DNA of 64,000 nucleotides from Ypsolopha sequella. Taxonomy: Eukaryota; Arthropoda; Insecta; Lepidoptera; Ypsolophidae. This document shows, piece by piece, positions 45,400-58,390 of this stretch. The stretch covers positions 23,010,396 through 23,074,395 of the forward strand of contig OW204005.1 of the NCBI GenBank assembly GCA_934047225.1, given 5' to 3'. Position numbers and translations under genes: made by a program. A model generated the notes under the pieces. The model was not told where the DNA came from, searched no databases, and worked only from the letters and a program-made list of their open reading frames with translations. Numbering within the stretch: position 1 is the stretch's first letter; every line of letters starts with the position of its first letter.

Positions 45400-46245
45400 A
45401 CTTTGTATTTCTTGTTAAGAAGTTAAAAGTGAAAAAGATATTGGCCTGTGGCAATTCACGCCAATAGTTCAGTATTAGTTTGGTTAATGAATCAACAGCT
45501 TGCAATTTAATGCACAAGTAGCCGTGATTTTGGCGAATCAAACTTAAAACAGCATTTTAAGGGGCTGCACAATGCTAAAATTAAGTCCTGCTCTAACGCT
45601 TTTGTTCTTCAACTGTCTATCCTGCTCTAATCAGATGCCGCGCACGCAAAACTTCAGTTATTTTGAAATTGCGGCTACATTAGGACATTAACTATAATTT
45701 CTTTATGTAATAAAGATGGTTTTTGCTAGTAAGCATCTGTGTGTGTTGGTTTCGTTTCAATCGGTTTTGAAATATGGAAACTGAATCGCTGTTTCGTGAA
45801 ATTCATGCTATAATATATAAAAGTATAATAATTAAAAGAAGTTTGATAGTATGTTTATTTATAAAGTGTAATTAATAATTGTCTTGAGTCAAAAAACACG
45901 CCATTTTGTTTTCAAATTTTACCATCTACATTAACGGAACTGAATCCAATGCATCCATCCATATGATGTTCAGCATAGTGGAGCCCCTTAAGCTTGTTTG
46001 GACAAAATCGTGACTAATTGTGTATTTTATTTCAAAGTATTGTTTGTTTTTATATCAACAGTTTTAAGTAAAATGCACGATTTTGTCAAAACAAGCTTAA
46101 ATTGCTGTTTTAAGTTTGTTTCGCCAAAATCATGGCTATACGTAAATTTTTCAAGCTGTTGATTTATAAACCTAACTTAAACTGAACTATTGGCGTGAAT
46201 TGCCAAAGACCAATATCTTTTTCACTTTTAACAAAATCATAGACT
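45400..46245. mobile_element. Inverted-repeat element split by a TTAA MITE
   Basis: Arms at about 45420-45556 and 46095-46235 are inverse complements (CCAATATCTTTTTCACTTTT, CGCCAAAATCATGGCTA, TATTGGCGTGAATTGCC). The TTAA MITE at 45557-45991 sits near the centre. Confidence 0.65.
45557..45991 (-). mobile_element. TTAA-bounded MITE, copy 2
   Basis: TTAAGGGGCT ... AGCCCCTTAA, 435 bp, inverted relative to 36464-37016. It lacks the 129-bp MITE found there. Confidence 0.8.
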
Positions 46246-46261
46246 TACAAAGTCAAGTATG

Positions 46262-46490
46262 CTTACGCATGTTATGTACAATGTTTACAATTTGTTGCCT
46301 AAAAACATTATAGGATCTCCATATTTACAAATATTTAAATCCAGGTTGAGGAGCTGGTTTGTCGAGCAGGCGTTTTACTCGATATTTTTTTACGACAAGC
46401 GCAATGTAAGGCTTACTATTATGATTTATTGTTATGTGTTTTGTACAATTATGCATTTTATTATTATTTTAATTTACAAATAAAAAAATA
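46262..46490 (+). repeat. LINE 3' fragment
   Basis: The plus frame reads NVYNLLPKNIIGSPYLQIFK then SRLRSWFVEQAFYSI, the usual end of CR1-like reverse transcriptase proteins. A poly-A-rich tail follows to about 46490. Confidence 0.5.
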
Positions 46491-47064
46491 TGATAGATAG
46501 ATGTAATATATAGATGAAAACTATAGTTATAACATATCTATATAAGAATAGAAAATTAAAAATCATAGGTGGCAAAAAGGGACAAACTCAGCAAACGCTG
46601 CACTCACAGCGCTGGTTTTCAGTTTGTCTCATTTTGTACAAAGAACACAAACATTCAATATTCTTTGCAAGTGGAGCGACACAACTATTATTAATAATCA
46701 ATTAATAATCATACATAATTTAAATAACATTATTTTACACATTGTAAATAGATTATCCAATATTAAGTTGGATTAAATTAGATAAATTTTTACTATTAAA
46801 TTACTCTATCACAGTCAACAGTCGTACACTATCTTTTCATCAACGATTTTTACATCCCAACCTCAGGAATAAGTCTGGGCCTGTTACTTATTCGGGGCTT
46901 AAAAATTTAACGCTATCGCTACCAAGGCATTGTGATTGGCTATAAACAATAAATGTGTGTTGTGTGTTCTAGACAATCACGATACATTTGAAAGCGATAG
47001 CGATAGATGTTGAAGTTAGACAATAAGGCCCCTGGTCGGCCATTATGGTGAAAACACCACCTAC
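46491..47064. other. EFR3 intron 4, no exon
   Basis: AT-rich intronic DNA with no recognised element. Confidence 0.45.
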
Positions 47065-47217
47065 CTGGAGCCCCTGTATTCCGGCCAGCCGTATCTTGTC
47101 TCGCGCGACAGTATCGCTGTGGTTACTGTGACACATCGCTGAGAACTTGGAGACGAAGAAGTCGTACCGTCGATGGTAGGAGGGCGTGTCCTCCTCTATG
47201 TTCGCGAAGCGGACGAA
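47065..47217 (-). CDS. EFR3: EFR3 exon 4
   Basis: 51 codons in phase 0, acceptor ACCCTCCCCAG, donor GTAGGT. Encodes FVRFANIEEDTPSYHRRYDF, FVSKFSAMCHSNHSDTVAR and DKIRLAGIQGLQ, nearly identical to human FVKFANIEEDTPSYHRRYDF. This block identifies the gene. Confidence 0.97.
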
Positions 47218-47384
47218 CTGGGGAGGGTATTGGGAGTTTTAAATTTAGTAAGTAAATTAAGGCGCTACGGAAAAGAAAATTACACTTTAAGAACTTGTAT
47301 ATCTACTTCAGTAAATAATAATATTTTGATAAAATAGTATATATTTTTTGGAATTTTTTTCTAGGGATCTGTAGAAACAGAAAC

Positions 47385-47660
47385 GCGATTGGAGAAATTC
47401 GGCTCGATAGAAATATTTATTGAAATGAGGTCGTTTTCGACACCAATTCTCCTGGTTTGACGATTTAGAATGACATATGGACTGCAATTATATTTTATTA
47501 GATGGGTTTTAACGTAACCTAGGACCTGGGTAAACGAAATTTTGATAGCAACTTTAGCACCTACATTTTATATTAATAAAAAACCGACTTTTTGCTACTT
47601 TTCCACGAATTCGTCCCTCTCGCACTGAGGGTTTTTTCTTTTTTTTTTGCACATGGAGTA
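47385..47660. repeat. Dispersed repeat family C, partial copy
   Basis: Related to 52280-52530 in the same orientation (TTGAAATGAGGTC, AATTCGTCCCTCTCGCACTG blocks). Confidence 0.55.
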
Positions 47661-47871
47661 ACAGGGACGCTAAAACTTTTACATATCGCCTTAAGAGTAT
47701 AGAGTGAACGCTACGAAATAAGTCCCCTGTTTACAGTACGGGCCAATACAGAAGACGCGCGTGAAGCTAGCTGTCGCCTGCGCAATATCGACCGCGCATA
47801 GCCCCTTCCTCGTCAAAGCTCTGAGAACTGCGATGCCATCTATGACCTCACGCCAGCCTTCTAAAAGCAAA

Positions 47872-48982
47872 GTGCGAGTTGCTATAAACATGTATCGAAT
47901 AACTTTACTACAGCGTGAATCGAATTGAGAGCCAACCAACTCAGTAGTGGGCGTGGCCAAATCTCATGCTGTTTCATTTCGCTATAATATGCACGTTCCA
48001 TGAAACTTGCGAAGACAATACAATCGTGCCGATTTCGTCGCGGGCGCAAATTTGAAGACTTGTTTCAGGAGTCACATGATTTTGCCAAGATTGTGGACGT
48101 ATTCAAACATATTTTTGGTTATTATTAATTTAAATATAATTTTCGATGATATTTGATTTTATCTTAAACAATAAAAGCACATTCGGATACACTTTTGGTA
48201 AAAAAAAAACGTTAAGTTTACGTATTTTAGGGGTTTGTTAAGATATTACTCAAATGTTACAATGTTTAATTCCACTTAAATATAGATCTAGATAATGCCA
48301 ATGGACTCGGCCTAAAATATCTGTACATAAATAAATACAATAAATAAGTAATAACATTATGGAGGTTTGCGCGTCATGACGCCTCTTACCCCTCGGCCAT
48401 AGCTTCAGGCTTCTGGCGGCGCTTCTTGCTGCGCTTCCAGGTGATTTTTGCAACAGGCTTTGCCCTGCCACGACACCCGTCAGCACCTTCCACCGCATCG
48501 GATGTATAGCGCTCGTTCGCTCAAAGCGCTCGACACTAGGTTCATCCTGTGCGCTCGATCACTGTTTCAACCGCCCGCCTCAATGCACACCGCCGTCCCG
48601 AGAGTGCAAGTCACTCGAAGCCGGGCAAGACGCGCGAGCGGCGACCCATGGCCGGCTCTATACACCTTCATACATTTGTTCTCTCCGCCAGCGCCGTCGC
48701 AAGAAGAACCGCTTGGCACGCCTCTCGAAGCCTGAAGCTGTGGCCGACCGGTTAAGCCGGATCTCGTGTGTTTTGCCCTACCACACTACACAAAAACGTC
48801 AACTCAAAACATTGTTTTGCTACATATTTTTGTTGATAAGGACTTCTGCATGCCTATCAGCAAAAATGTGTAGTGAAACAATGTTTTGAGCAGACGTTTT
48901 TGTGTAGAGCTTATCCAGCTTAACTCGATTCACGATGTAGTAAAGTTATTCGATATATGTTTTAGACAACTGGCACTTATCT
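47872..48982. mobile_element. ~1.1-kb inverted-repeat element with a GC-rich interior
   Basis: Ends share about 55 bp: TCGAATAACTTTACTACAGCG at left and its complement near 48935-48950. A second inverted pair (CGGCCATAGCTTCAGGCTTC at 48404 and GAAGCCTGAAGCTGTGGCCG at 48729) lies inside. The GC-rich interior (48370-48770) gives several open frames but no recognised protein. Confidence 0.65.
48786..48906. mobile_element. 121-bp MITE inside the larger element
   Basis: Arms CTACACAAAAACGTCAACTC and, at the other end, GAGCAGACGTTTTTGTGTAG are inverted over about 50 bp around a short centre (AAGGACTTCTGCATGCC). Nested in 47872-48982. Confidence 0.75.
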
Positions 48983-49103
48983 CTCTGTACTCTAAACTGC
49001 ATTCCGAAGCTAACGGATAGCGCGCCGAGCTCCAGAAAAATGTTGATGACTTCGACATTAACTAGATTCTAAAAAGGTGTTTTTTTTTTAAATTTTCACT
49101 CAC

Positions 49104-49254
49104 ACTGCAAGTGGCCAGTATCTGAAGCTGGGGGTCCGTGGACTCGAGCAGTTTCTGCACCATCTTGAGGAAGCTCTCCACGAACAGGTTCAGGGTCTGC
49201 GAATGGCACGCCAGGAGCAGCTGGTCCATGGCTTCCATCGCTATTATCACGAAC
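49104..49254 (-). CDS. EFR3: EFR3 exon 3
   Basis: Acceptor TATTTATTTCAG, donor GTGAGT. The first base completes a Gly codon from exon 2. Encodes FVIIAMEAMDQLLLACHSQT, LNLFVESFLKMVQKLLEST and DPQLQILATCS. Human has YVVIAMEALDQLLMACHSQS and FVESFLHMVAKLLES. Confidence 0.96.
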
Positions 49255-49919
49255 CTGAAATAAATACAACAAAAGACATACTGAAAAAGCTAGGTAATCA
49301 AATAATAAGTTGTGTACAGAGTGTATACCCTCTTTTCTCTGACGATTTTTACATCCCCGAGTGATATGGAGTCCTTCGGGCACAATGAATGTCTTTTTCG
49401 GGGCATACAAGTCATCCTTTGTGTGATGAATATAGAAATACTATGCAAATACTGAGTCGGAGGCCTTTTACTATTGTAATATGTCCATAATTAAGTATCT
49501 GTCTCATTAATATTATTATTAAAACTTGTTCCGTGTCTTTTATTGTTAATGTAAATGTTGAACGTGAATTTTGTACGTATTGTAATAGTGAATAAATGTT
49601 TTATCTATCTATCAAATTAATTCTAAATGTTGTGGCAAAAAATCACCACCATGCCGCCAAGCGACTCCTGTTTCGGCATGACGTCATGAGTAGCTTTACA
49701 GGCAGAGTGGTTGCAGGCAGTATTTTCATACGTCCGTTGCCGACTTACGTAGATTTTGCGGAAGTCCCTGGACAGACTGAATAACGCTCCTGCTTTCATT
49801 CTTCCATTTTCTGGGCCAGCGCTCTATATCTCTCAACGCGTCTCGTCAGGCGCAGCAATGGCCATGCGCAGGCCCATCATCTATCCTGACTGACCACTGA
49901 TCTATCAACGCCCAGACCA

Positions 49920-50218
49920 AACGGCTGGACCTAGCAACATAGAACTTGGACTGTAGGTTCCTTGTCTTCTTCTTTCTCTAGCCCTCTTTCCAGTTCGGCC
50001 GGGGTCGGGCCTCGACGTATGTCGGCGCCAGGATATTCTATCCCGGGTTGTTATTGTAGGCAAGTTCTGGTCTTTAATTTCCCTCTCGATATTGGACCAC
50101 CAGTTCGATGGTGGTCGTCCTCTCCCTCTTGGTTTATTTGTAATGTTAATAGCTTTCTTTACGACGTAGTTTTCCTCTCGCCTCATCACATGTCCATACC
50201 ATCTCAATACTGTAGATT
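49920..50218 (-). pseudogene. LINE reverse transcriptase C-terminal remnant
   Basis: The minus frame reads MRWYGHVMRREENYVVKKAI, then RGRGRPPSNWWSNIEREIKD and TTRDRISWRRHTSRPDP. This is the standard C-terminus of RTE/Jockey-like lepidopteran retroelements. No upstream polymerase remains. Lies in EFR3 intron 2. Confidence 0.75.
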
Positions 50219-50350
50219 CCTTGTATGACGTAGATATCCGCCAAGAAGGGATTTTAGAAAATTCTCAAGGGATCGGGATAACCGGGATCCACGCAAACAA
50301 CACGGCAGAGCGTCCGCTAGCTGCTCATAAAAAAATAAAGAACCACTCAC

Positions 50351-50555
50351 CCATGTCTCCGCCTATAAATATCCCTGGACGCCTTCTGGAACAGGTACTC
50401 GCCAATCCTGTCCAGTTTCTCCGGACAGGACAGCGAGTAGAACATGAGCTTCTCCATGTTGGACTTGACGAGGCCATCCTGAGGTGAGGCGGGGAAGATG
50501 TTGTCCACCAGCCGCTTGTACCGCGGTCTCAAGGCAGAGCAGCAGCCGCAGCAAC
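50351..50555 (-). CDS. EFR3: EFR3 exon 2 (conserved N-terminus)
   Basis: Acceptor CTTTCAG, donor GTGAGT, phase 1 start. Encodes CCGCCSALRPRYKRLVDNIF, PASPQDGLVKSNMEKLMFY, SLSCPEKLDRIGEYLF and QKASRDIYRRRH. The Cys cluster is the palmitoylation site that anchors EFR3 to the membrane. The start codon is not in this exon: the frame enters with one base from an upstream exon. Confidence 0.97.
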
Positions 50556-51710
50556 CTGAAAGATAAAGAGGGAAAGAAGAGAGGTTTATTCACTGGACAG
50601 CACATTAAGATTTTCAGTTAGGCCAGAAGGGGCTGTTGAGACCATAGACATAGGATTAACGGGGCTTAAAAGACGTCCATCCATAGCGTGTAAAAGAGAT
50701 GTCCTACCTTTACGAACACCTAGCAAGAGAGAAAGAGATGCTCAACAAATAACCGCTATGTCAATGTTGTTTCGGGTAAGAGGCCATAGCGTCCCGCTTC
50801 CTTGGTTATGATTGCGGATTTTATAACAATATTTAAATAATACGTAACTAAATTGATAAATAGTGATTAGTTTATTTTGTGCAGTGAGTAATTGTGATGT
50901 GAGTTGACAAGGCGAAATAAATAATCACACATTTCACAGGTAAATATGATTTTATCATTAGAATGTTTTGAACCACATTTTGCCCAATTTCTCGTATTAA
51001 TCAGCCCAAAAAAAAGTTTTTACAATAAAGTATTGATTTTCTTTGTTGTATTTAGTAGTTATATGCAGGATTGTCCAAAATAGTAAGTAAAATAGTAATA
51101 GTAACGTCACAGTAATTTTTTGGTATCATTTTCTCTACTACATTGTTTATCTTGTACATTCTAAATATATGGTTAAGACCATGTTAAGACAGTAATGGAT
51201 AAGAGAACTTGGAGTCGCGGTACAGGTGCCGGTTATAAATTATAGCCGGTATCGGTAATTTGTATGGAAGTAAATAATTCAAGTGTAAATAAACAGATAT
51301 TTTTAAATGAAAACACAAGCACTACTGATTATAAATAACAACTTGGCCAAATAAACATACTCCTGTCTCTTTACAAAGGGTACTTTCCCCAAAAAATAAA
51401 TAAATTAGGAAGTTACAAAAACCGATCAAGTGCGAGTAAGACTCGCACTCTGAGGGTTCCGTGCCATTTAAATAGGTTAACATACTCAAATAATTTAAAC
51501 AGAAATTACAAACTTATTACTACGTACAAATTGTATGAAACAAAACTGCAAAATTAAGTTGACTGAGTATTCGAGGACGTAAGCCTAAAACTACATTAAT
51601 CGGCATTTTCAGTATTTATTGTTTAAATAGTACAATTCATTCATTTTCTTCCCAAGGCCTTTAAATAAAATGTAATAACTTCACTTAAATATTATAAATT
51701 TATAATATAC
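50556..51710. other. EFR3 intron 1, right after exon 2 in plus coordinates
   Basis: AT-rich DNA with a truncated family F piece at 51422-51466 (AAGTGCGAGTAAGACTCGCA). No exon recognised. Confidence 0.45.
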
Positions 51711-52629
51711 TAGCGACCCGCCCCGGCTTCGCACGGGTGCATGCTGATACTAAATATACTACAGAATGTCTTTATATGCAACGTTCACAGCTTTTGTAAT
51801 GTATTTAAGGTACTTAATTGGATATGGATTAATGCTGCATTGCTTAAAATCGCTTTATAAATGAGCCATAATGGTTATTGTGGGCTATCCCTAAGAGAGA
51901 TAGACATATACCATCGCGAATTTTTTTAAGATCTTTTTTTTTTACTATATTTTGATCTATCTCGTAGGGTTCAGCCAGCGTTTGCAATCTAAGCGCAAAA
52001 AGTGCGTTTATTTACGACATCACATTAGAAACCTCTAAAATTATCAGTGTTTCTCTTCTATATTATGCATGTATTATATATGTAAACCTTCCTCTTGAAT
52101 CACTCTGTCTATTAAAAAAAAACGCATCAAAATCCGTTGCGTAGTTTTAAGGCGATATGCGAAAAAAAATACGGGTGTTTCTTTTCTGTGTATTTCATGA
52201 AATATACGGAAAATTTTAATAAATTTATGCATTTTGACTATATAATCTAGGGTTTTGAAATTGGAAAACATGTTTGGATAAATTTTCCTCCATAGAAATA
52301 ATTGTTGAAATGAGGTCTTCAAACACACTTTTTCTCCTCGTTTGACGAATAGGAACCATATACAGAACTCAAACATATTTTATTAGGTGTGTTTCAACAA
52401 TATCTAGAGATTTGATATTTGAAATTTTGCTAGCTATTTTAGTTTTTTTAATAAAAATATAAAACCAACTTTTTTCCCTTTTGCCCTGAATCCGCCCCTC
52501 TTGCACTGCGCGATTTTTCGCTTGGAGTGACAGTGACAAAAATTAAATTCGTATAGCCTCTTAAAGATCGAAGCATACATAGGGACAGACAGACAGCGGG
52601 AAGCAAATTTGTTTTATACTATGTAGTGA
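51711..52629 (+). repeat. Dispersed repeat family C, longest copy
   Basis: Begins TAGCGACCCGCCCCGGCTTC GCACGGGTG, a start common to a widespread lepidopteran repeat, and ends near CAGACAGACAGCGGGAAGC. It contains the segment found inverted at 13575-14010. About 0.9 kb, no intact gene. Confidence 0.7.
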
Positions 52630-53250
52630 TTCAAAGGTCTGTAAAAAAATAGAACTTACATGTCATATAAACTGTCCGGCTTACGAAGAAAAAGGATCGG
52701 TGGGTGATCTTCCTTAGCCTTATCATTTTTGTAGTTCACTCCACTATTATACGACACATTTATAAAACTATTTTGTCATGGATCCGACTCCTATATAACC
52801 TTAAACTTCTACATTTAGACCTCTATTTCCACGTTTCTTATATGACTAACATAACTACTCGAAACGGTGTCAAAGCGTTTACTACACAATTTGTGATAAT
52901 AGAATGTTGTGATAACACAATATTGGATAGATAAGGAGTGACAGTTCTTGATAACGGGTTACTCGCTGAGATGATATCAAGTTGTTTAGACTATCGGGCT
53001 ATCTGGGAACTAGCTGAACTAGGATGGACCCTTATATAAGGAATCATCATTGACGTACATGGGAATCATTATCAGCTTATATCAGGTTAATTTCTTCAGA
53101 GATAACTTTGAAAAAAAATTGCCGGTTGGGAGGCGCACGTAGATTATACTGGATGTTAAAATTAAGTGGAAGCCGGAAACTGGCGATAGTACTCGTCCAT
53201 ACGAACAACTTTAACTATAGAGTCAACCCTGAAATTACGAAAGAAAAACC

Positions 53251-54050
53251 GGCTAAATGCGTGTCAGACTCGCATACCTAGGGTTCCGTATTGTGGATGA
53301 TAAATTTAATTTTGTACATTTTTTTCGTGAATTTCTCAACCTCTTTATTTTTCCTGTAATCTTTACGTAAACACATATTACCATGACTTTTTTCGTATTT
53401 TTTGGTCCACCAGTTTTGGAGATAAGGGGGGGACATACAATTTTTTATGTTTTTTTTTAAGGATTTCTCGAAATAGATGCAATTAAATATAGCTAAGCTA
53501 TGTATTTTTACAATCAGCTTTATAATACCTACAATTTGATACCTTTATTGTATTTTTATAAAATATATTTTTTTTATTTATTTTACTTCCTTTTTTTATA
53601 TTTCTTATTTGTGCTCAATTTTTTTTAATCACTATAGTTTTCCTGTAATTGGCCAGTTATGACTAATCGTTTTTTTTTTTCATTTATTTGTTCATACATA
53701 TTTTTCTAGTTTTTTAAACATTTCTCGAAACCAGTGCCAGTAATTGTAAAAGTACATACTTTTACAATTAACTTTTCAATATCTACAATGTGATACCCAT
53801 ATTGTAGTTTTAGGATAATATTTTTTATTTTTATCACTTTTGTTTGGAAATATTTTGAACAATTTGAAATTTTTCATATATTTTTTACACCGTAATATGT
53901 GGGCAAAATATTGCTATTTTTGTGCCAAATTTCATGTCTTTATCTTTAATGGTGCTAAAGTTATGAGGCTGTGACATACGGACGGACGGACGGACAACGG
54001 AGTCTCACTATAAAGGTGCCTTTTGTATGGTACTACGGAACCCTGAAAAA
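53251..54050 (-). repeat. Dispersed repeat family F, inverted copy
   Basis: Starts near AAACCGGCTAAATGCGTGTC AGACTCGCA, has GGACGGACGGACGGACAACG at 53972-53995, and ends TACTACGGAACCCTGAAAAA. About 0.8 kb. A small relative of 15320-15430 lies just before it. Confidence 0.65.
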
Positions 54051-54149
54051 AAAAAGTAAAATGAAATATCGGCCAAACAAAACATTTGTAATTTTTTGGC
54101 GGAGTACGATATTGGATGCTTGCTTACCTATGAAATCAGCGAAATTTTC

Positions 54150-54525
54150 TTAAAAATTGATGAATTCATAATTCTTGTATTTGAATAGCTATTTCCATTA
54201 TTTGTTTTTTGTTTGAAAGTTGATTTCAAGGTTTTACATTTACGTATTAAATTTTGTTTTTATTTTCAGTTCAATAACTAAAATTAAATCTTCAAAAACA
54301 GTTCGTCCTAATTGCATCCATTTCCATGATTAAATTCGTAATATGTTTTTACAGCAGACACCTTTCAAAAATTTTATTTATGTTGCTGTTAGCTTAATGT
54401 TGTCTCATTCATACACAAAAGAAACAATAAAATTTGGACCTTTTTCCCAAAAAAAAATGCAAAAATGTTAGTATTGAAAATTGTATTTCCTTCAAATTCT
54501 CCATACAAAACGCCAATTTCAGATG
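54150..54525 (+). repeat. Dispersed repeat family D, copy 2
   Basis: Same orientation as 14885-15265, sharing ATTAAATCTTCAAAAACAGT and TCCATTTCCATGATTAAA blocks. Confidence 0.6.
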
Positions 54526-55999
54526 TAAGGACCTTATCACCTCTTGAATTTGTTTCACTTTGTTTATGTACGAGTCAAGTATGATATATTTCAAAGAAAT
54601 TGAAAAGCGACTCGTTTTCAATAGATATGTCTTGTTGAAAGACTACATACAATTTTGTGCAATTTTTCACACTTGATAATTTTAACAAATATCAATTGTA
54701 AAGTAGGTCTTAAACGACTACACTAAGGTTTAATTTAGTTTAAATTACTTTGACCACTTATAGATGGATCAATGACAAGCTTGCACTTGAATAAATATTA
54801 TTCGCAATTGTTTATTTATAGTTAGTGTAACTTGAATTTATATTCTTGAAATGGATTGTTTTTTAGAATTTATATAAATATGTAGCTTCCATTATTTATT
54901 TCTTTACACACTTTATTTTTTTTAGTGTAACTGCTTGCTGTGATAATTTCAACTATTTAATTAATTAATGGATACACACTTTATTGTACACGGTTAAATA
55001 AAAAAAATTATACAGAGTTTTGAACACACAATGTTGTACAAAGGCAGACTTATCACTTAAAGCTATTTCTTCCAGCCAACCTTTAGGTGGTGAAGAAAGT
55101 ATAATAAAGTATATGTAATGTGGAAGTGTGATACCAAATTAACAAAATAAATAAAAGAAACAAAACCAATAAAGTGAATATACATAATGCCTTACTACTA
55201 ACTCGTGTATTGTCTTAATATACTCATCCGTAAATAACTTACACTATATATTTTTACGTCTGGCTGTCAAATATAAACACATTATATATGTACATACACA
55301 CTATACATATTTCCTATGTTAATTTATTAGTATTAAAACAATTTAAAAAAATTATATAATTAATTAATATAATATAATATACGAAAATATCAATAGTGAT
55401 GTGAAGAAGTGATAAGACTATCAACCTAAAGAAACTTCATAATGTAATCTTAAATTCCTTTTAAATATCCATTAATTATTGATTATTATTTAAGAGACAA
55501 ATATTGAAAACAGAGATGATTAACACGCTGTTAAAGATCTAAACGAAATTATTTTGTTTCACAAACAATAGTTTCCTTCAAGCAAATGGCTACAAACACC
55601 AATATAAATTATCGATACATTTGACGAACATAAAACAATGCCACAATTATTTATTTTTTGTACTGTTATTATGTATGTTAATGCCCGCACACAAGTCGCC
55701 TACGCAAGGGCGTGTTTTCAACCGAACTGCCTATGAGTAGAAATATCGAAGCTAAATATAAAATGGGGCTGCATGATATAGGTACACATATGGAGGACAC
55801 AAATAGCACAGGCAGATGAATGATCGCTCGGTAGGGAATCCAGTATTAGGGTTCCGGCAAAATATATTTTTTCCTAACTTATCATTCCTCTAAGGAGCTA
55901 ACATTAATTAATTACAGACTGTAAAAGGTAATAGACTATATGAGACAGGTAGACAAAGATATATATGTTTTTCTTTTTTTCATTAACCTGAATTCCTGC
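54526..55999. other. EFR3 intron 1, AT-rich, nothing recognised
   Basis: Very AT-rich DNA with no open frame of note and no clear repeat. Confidence 0.5.
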
Positions 56000-56455
56000 T
56001 GTCTTGTATTTGCTTATCCCTTAGTTAAAGTAAATATAAGTCATTTGTATAGTTTTATGTTGAAAAAAAACATGATCTTGAAGTTACTTGCCCTTCTTCT
56101 TAGCAAGACTAATCGAATGGGCGGCGGTAGGCATGTATTTATAATGTAACCTGTATGTAAATAGTATATAGGATGGGATTTAGTCGGCCGGCCGCCTGGA
56201 TTCGTGCTGTGGGCTCGGTTGGTGATCATTGAACCTTGTTCCTGGTCCCTGGCCGGGTCTCCGGTATGGGTTCGGGCGGTTGATTGTATAATATATATTT
56301 TACCTATCACATTGCTACATAAATTAAATAAACCTTTAATTTATTTCATGTACATTTATTATTTTATTACATATATTTTTTTAAGATTAAATTTGACTTG
56401 TAAAAGGCATATATACCTACTCTGCAAAATAAACTATTTGAATTTGAATATAAAC
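56000..56455 (-). repeat. Dispersed short element family A, copy 3
   Basis: Carries the complete block from CTTGTATTTGCTTATCCCTT through the GC-rich core to an AAATTC-type end (ATTTGAATTTGAATAT). Inverted relative to copies 1 and 4. This copy lacks the MITE found in copy 2. Confidence 0.75.
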
Positions 56456-57098
56456 CCTATTTGGGAAGTCTTAAGTCCAATTTCTGAATTAAGAAAATCA
56501 TCACATCACGTATCAGACGATCACAGTTCATAGTTGAGCACCGCTTAAGGGTGCATATAAAGTCAGATTCAACATTTCATTTTGCATCAAACAGAACTGA
56601 ACTCTATCATGTTCCCTTTTAGTTTAAAATAGCACGCTCTGAGCCGTGGCTATTACGACCACCAACAAAAACGCGCTTACGTAAAACTGAGTTTTTTTAA
56701 TCTCGGATTAAACAAAATTAAATTTTAGTCCTTTTTTAATTAAAAAAAGGACTAAAATTATTAAGTGACAAGGAATAGTTTCATTTCATTAATAATAAAA
56801 TTAAAGATACATTAATAAAATTGTAATAACTAGTTGAGTTTTACTGACCCTATTTTCATTGAGTTAAATAAATAGTAATCTATTAACTATACTGCTCTCT
56901 ACAGAGTCCTGTTCTTAAGGGTCCGTTTCGCCAAACATGCTCTCGCGTTTGGACAATTTAGCATATTAAAACAAAATATTTTTAACAAATAAAATTTGTG
57001 TAGATAGTTAAGGAGTTGAACTACATTATAACTTTTCAGATTTCACACAAGTATCACAAGCATCGGGAAAAAAATCGGAAAGATCACTTAAGGTGGGT
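56456..57098. other. EFR3 intron 1, no gene
   Basis: AT-rich. A short palindrome (AAATTTTAGTCCTTTTTTAA facing TTAAAAAAAGGACTAAAATT) lies near 56720-56758. Confidence 0.45.
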
Positions 57099-57370
57099 GG
57101 TCCAAGGCAATTTTTATAGAAACTTGTGGGAATAAATAACGACGACAGAAGAATTATATTTTCGTTCTGTTACTCGTAGAACAAGTTCCACTAATTTTAC
57201 ACCGGCGAACAATCAGTTTTTTTTACAAACAAAAATATTTATTTAGTAAAAAAAACGATTATTCGCGAGCATAAAATTAATTGATTGTGTAGAAAAAAGC
57301 AACAAAACGAAATAATAATACTTCTGTCGTCATTGGTTCCTACAAGTCTGTATAAAAATTACCTTGGACC
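57099..57370. mobile_element. 272-bp MITE-like element
   Basis: Ends GGTCCAAGGCAATTTTTATA and TATAAAAATTACCTTGGACC are inverted, and the imperfect complementarity continues for about 50 bp (CGACGACAGAAG/CTTCTGTCGTC). No coding sequence. Confidence 0.75.
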
Positions 57371-57989
57371 ATCGGCAACCTACTCTAAGACTGATTCATC
57401 ACACCATGAAAGCAAAACAGAAGTCAAGAGATGGCGGTCCGAGGGGAGGAGGGGTCCCTGCGACCCCCAAAATCATTTACGATGATTCCAAAATCTCCTT
57501 AAACGTTTTTAGAAACATTTCGAATAGGTTATTAACTGCTCTAAAGTCTAAGCGATGAAATAAAAATTAGTCGAAATAAAAAAAAGCTCAAAAGATCTAA
57601 TTAAAATAATAAAAAATGTGTGAAACTCTACTTAAGCCAAGATGACGCCCCCCCCTAAATCGCATGCTGCGACCGCGCCTGGCCTTAAAATGACGTAAGT
57701 GTGAAAATCCATCAATTGTTTATTAGTTAAAGTAAAATTCTCTGTATTAAAAATATACAATGTAAAATTAGTTGTCTCTAATCAGACATCTTCTATTGGT
57801 GCCAAGGTCGTGCAACCCGTAAGAAAACATGTCTGAAAACAGTTCTAGAGAACAATGTGTTGTAGGTCAAACTTCGTTTACTTAAATAGTGTTCTACGTA
57901 TTTTTGTTTGGTTTGGATGTTTTGTTTATTGGTTTGAATGTTCGGTTCGCACTATAGATTTATAATTTTTATAAAATATAAGTATTATT

Positions 57990-58375
57990 GTATTTAAAAA
58001 ATTCAAATTCAAATTCAAATAGTTTATTTTGCAAAGTTGGTATATATAATACACGTTTCACAAGTCAAAATTAATCTTATAAAAATATATGTAATAAAAT
58101 AATAAATGTACATGAACTAGATTAAAGATTTATTTAATTTATGTAGCAATATATATAATTATATACGATTAAAATTATAGGTAAAATATATATTATGCAA
58201 GGTGAAATCCAATCAACCGCCCGAACCCACACCGTAGACCCGGCCAGGGACCAGGAACAAGGTTCAATGATCACCAACCGAGCCCCCAGCACAAATCCAG
58301 GCGGCCGACCAAATCACATCCTATATACTACATACTAATAGGTTACATATATAAATACATGCCTACCTCCGCTCA
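57990..58375 (+). repeat. Dispersed short element family A, copy 4
   Basis: Same orientation as copy 1, starting with an AAATTC run and carrying the core CCAATCAACCGCCCGAACCC. Confidence 0.75.
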
Positions 58376-58390
58376 TTCGATTAGAATTAG

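Noticed and set aside
48250..48755. GC-rich overlapping open frames
   Set aside because: They lie within an inverted-repeat element and show no known domain; GC content alone explains the lack of stops.
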